This document shows, piece by piece, positions 5,871-6,689 of a stretch of 6,689 nucleotides of DNA. How positions within the stretch are numbered: the stretch's first letter is position 1; each line of letters opens with the position of its first letter. A program made the position numbers and the translations under genes. The stretch lies in contig JAFXFQ010000250.1 in the NCBI GenBank assembly GCA_017520365.1, positions 1-6,689 on the forward strand, written 5' to 3'. Below the pieces are notes generated by a model. That model worked only from the letters and a program-made list of their open reading frames with translations, made no database searches and was not told where the DNA came from. The stretch is from Clostridia bacterium (GTDB taxonomy: Bacteria > Bacillota > Clostridia > Oscillospirales > CAG-272).

Positions 5871-5889
5871 TCCTTTTTATACTTGTCAA
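5862..5889 (-). promoter_or_regulatory. SigA-type promoter of the acetyltransferase
   Basis: On the minus strand TTGACA (5884-5889) and TATAAT (5862-5867) are both perfect consensus hexamers separated by 16 nt, with a TGA extended -10 directly upstream of TATAAT. Start of transcription is expected near 5855, giving a leader of about 25 nt that carries the GAGGAA ribosome binding site. Confidence 0.88.
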
Positions 5890-5921
5890 TGACTAAAGAT
5901 AAAAAGTGAATGTACAAAAAA

Positions 5922-5992
5922 GATTGACATACGGGCAGAAAGTATGCTATAATCTAAATGTATTTTGGATAAGTATGCAAAATATGTCAATC
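5922..5992. repeat. Inverted and direct repeats spanning the degV promoter
   Basis: GATTGACATA (5922-5931, including the -35 box) recurs as its exact complement TATGTCAATC at 5983-5992. AAGTATGC occurs directly at 5940-5947 and 5971-5978, 31 nt apart, or about three helical turns. These bracket the -10 box and start point and could be regulator-binding half sites; this is inferred from pattern and position only. Confidence 0.35.
5924..5953 (+). promoter_or_regulatory. SigA-type promoter of degV
   Basis: TTGACA (5924-5929) and TATAAT (5948-5953) are perfect hexamers with an 18-nt spacer, and TG at 5945-5946 forms an extended -10. An A-rich run (5900-5921) upstream could act as an UP element. 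The start point would be near 5960, leaving a leader of about 105 nt before the degV ATG. It lies back to back with the acetyltransferase promoter, the two -35 boxes being 34 nt apart. Confidence 0.9.
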
Positions 5993-6011
5993 AAAGCATT
6001 AAAAATATACC

Positions 6012-6027
6012 TGCACGGGTCCGTGCA
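6012..6027 (+). other. Small hairpin in the degV leader
   Basis: TGCACGG (6012-6018) and CCGTGCA (6021-6027) are complementary around GT; in RNA the likely form is a 6-bp stem with a GGUC loop. It is the only G+C-rich element in an A/T-rich leader and ends 24 nt before the ribosome binding site. No T run follows, so it is not a terminator by itself; it may stabilise or shape the leader. Confidence 0.45.
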
Positions 6028-6065
6028 AGGGTTTCTCAAAACAGAAGAAAAGGAAGAAAGCTGCT

Positions 6066-6689
6066 ATGGCAAATGAATACGTTATCTTAACCGACTCCGG
6101 AAGTGATGTCACTTCCGAAATGGCCGCAGAATGGGGCATAAAGGTAATTCCTCTCAGCTATTCTGTAAACGGCGGAGATCCCATTCCCGGTGATAAAGCA
6201 GACGTTAAGGCATTCTACTCCGACCTTCGCGCAGGCGGCACAGCCACCACATCTGCCGCAAACCTTGAAGATTTTTCAAAGGTGTTCAGAGAATACGGCG
6301 AAAGCTCCACTGATGTGCTTTATATCGGCTTCTCCTCCGGTCTTTCCAGCACGGCGTCTACAGGCAGACTTGCCTGCTCCGAACTCTCCGAGGAGTATCC
6401 CGACGTTAAGTTCATCGCAGTTGATTCTCTCTGCGCATCCCTCGGCCAGGGACTTCTCGTATACCATGCCCTTGAGCTTAAAAAGGCAGGAAAGACTATT
6501 GAAGAGGTAAGAGATTGGCTTGAGGAGAATAAGCTCCATCTTTGCCACCACTTCACCGTTGACGATCTCTTTTTCCTCAAGAGAGGCGGAAGAGTATCCG
6601 CTGCAACCGCAGTAGTAGGCTCTATGCTTGCGATCAAGCCCCTCCTTCACGTTGACAACGCAGGTAAACTTATCAACATCGGCAAGGCA
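6066..6689 (+). CDS. DegV/FakB-family fatty-acid-binding protein (C-terminus cut by window edge)
   Basis: An open frame of 208 codons running off the window end; full-length DegV proteins are about 280-300 residues, so roughly the last quarter is missing. Family marks are in order: YVILTDSGSDV (5-15), the ATTSAAN stretch (60-66) equivalent to the TSqPs fatty-acid head-group region, IGFSSGLSSTASTGRLA (87-103), VDSLCASLGQG (119-129) and DDLFFLKRGGRVSAATAVVGSMLAIKPLL (166-194). DegV proteins of the FakB type hold a fatty acid so that the kinase FakA can phosphorylate it, feeding exogenous acyl chains into phospholipid synthesis. The Thr/Ser residues and RGGR motif used for this are present. The ATG follows AGGAAG (6051-6056) at 9 nt. 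It is transcribed alone from a strong promoter as far as visible; no fakA is in the window, so the FakB role is inferred from family. Confidence 0.93.
   Translation, partial: MANEYVILTDSGSDVTSEMAAEWGIKVIPLSYSVNGGDPIPGDKADVKAFYSDLRAGGTATTSAANLEDFSKVFREYGESSTDVLYIGFSSGLSSTASTGRLACSELSEEYPDVKFIAVDSLCASLGQGLLVYHALELKKAGKTIEEVRDWLEENKLHLCHHFTVDDLFFLKRGGRVSAATAVVGSMLAIKPLLHVDNAGKLINIGKA

Noticed and set aside
5985..5990. A second minus-strand promoter using TTGACA inside the degV leader
   Set aside because: The hexamer is perfect but at 16-18 nt there is only a poor -10 (CAAAAT or similar), so it is better explained as part of the inverted repeat.
5960..6065. T-box or other known riboswitch in the degV leader
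   Set aside because: The leader is too short and lacks the T-box sequence and any other class signature I know; only one small hairpin is present.
6276..6650. Minus-strand open frames of 124 and 105 residues opposite degV
   Set aside because: DegV motifs are clear on the plus strand; these frames have no start signals and no family resemblance.

Overview
The window looks like chromosomal core DNA from a spore-forming, low-to-mid G+C member of the Clostridia, plausibly in the Ruminococcaceae/Oscillospiraceae range. This rests on sporulation genes of the YqfC, YqfD and YlbJ families, near-consensus SigA-type promoters (TTGACA/TATAAT), purine-rich ribosome binding sites and A/T-rich intergenic gaps. 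The lineage is an inference from gene content and protein style, not from a database search. No mobile element, CRISPR array, tRNA or rRNA was seen, and no gene-free stretch exceeds about 235 bases.

Left part (1-2513): a divergent sporulation pair. On the minus strand, yqfC overlaps the start of yqfD by 10 nt; yqfD leaves the window at base 1 just before its expected end. On the plus strand, a YlbJ-like multi-span membrane protein starts 84 nt away. The yqfC side carries a good match to a mother-cell SigE promoter, which extends up to the YlbJ start region. In Bacillus subtilis the homologues of all three genes belong to the SigE regulon, so the locus reads as a small mother-cell sporulation module.

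Middle part (2514-4721): a strong SigA-type promoter drives a 67-residue cysteine-rich protein of unknown function followed closely by prfB (release factor 2). A 14-bp hairpin follows prfB, then a TrmH/SpoU-family RNA methyltransferase. The prfB gene is one continuous frame with no programmed frameshift, and its stop-codon recognition tripeptide reads SPY instead of the usual SPF.

Right part (4722-6689): a 65-residue single-span membrane protein has a leader with three CGTGAA/TTCACG elements that can form alternative hairpins. A perfect 17-bp bidirectional terminator separates it from a convergent GNAT-type acetyltransferase on the minus strand. The acetyltransferase and a DegV/FakB-type fatty-acid-binding protein (plus strand, cut by the window end) are divergently transcribed from two strong SigA-type promoters within a 235-nt gap that also contains several inverted and direct repeats.

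I found no convincing undescribed multi-gene system. The items most worth a second look are the Cys-rich protein coupled to prfB, the RF2 peculiarities, the SigE promoter arrangement, and the small regulatory repeats in the right half.
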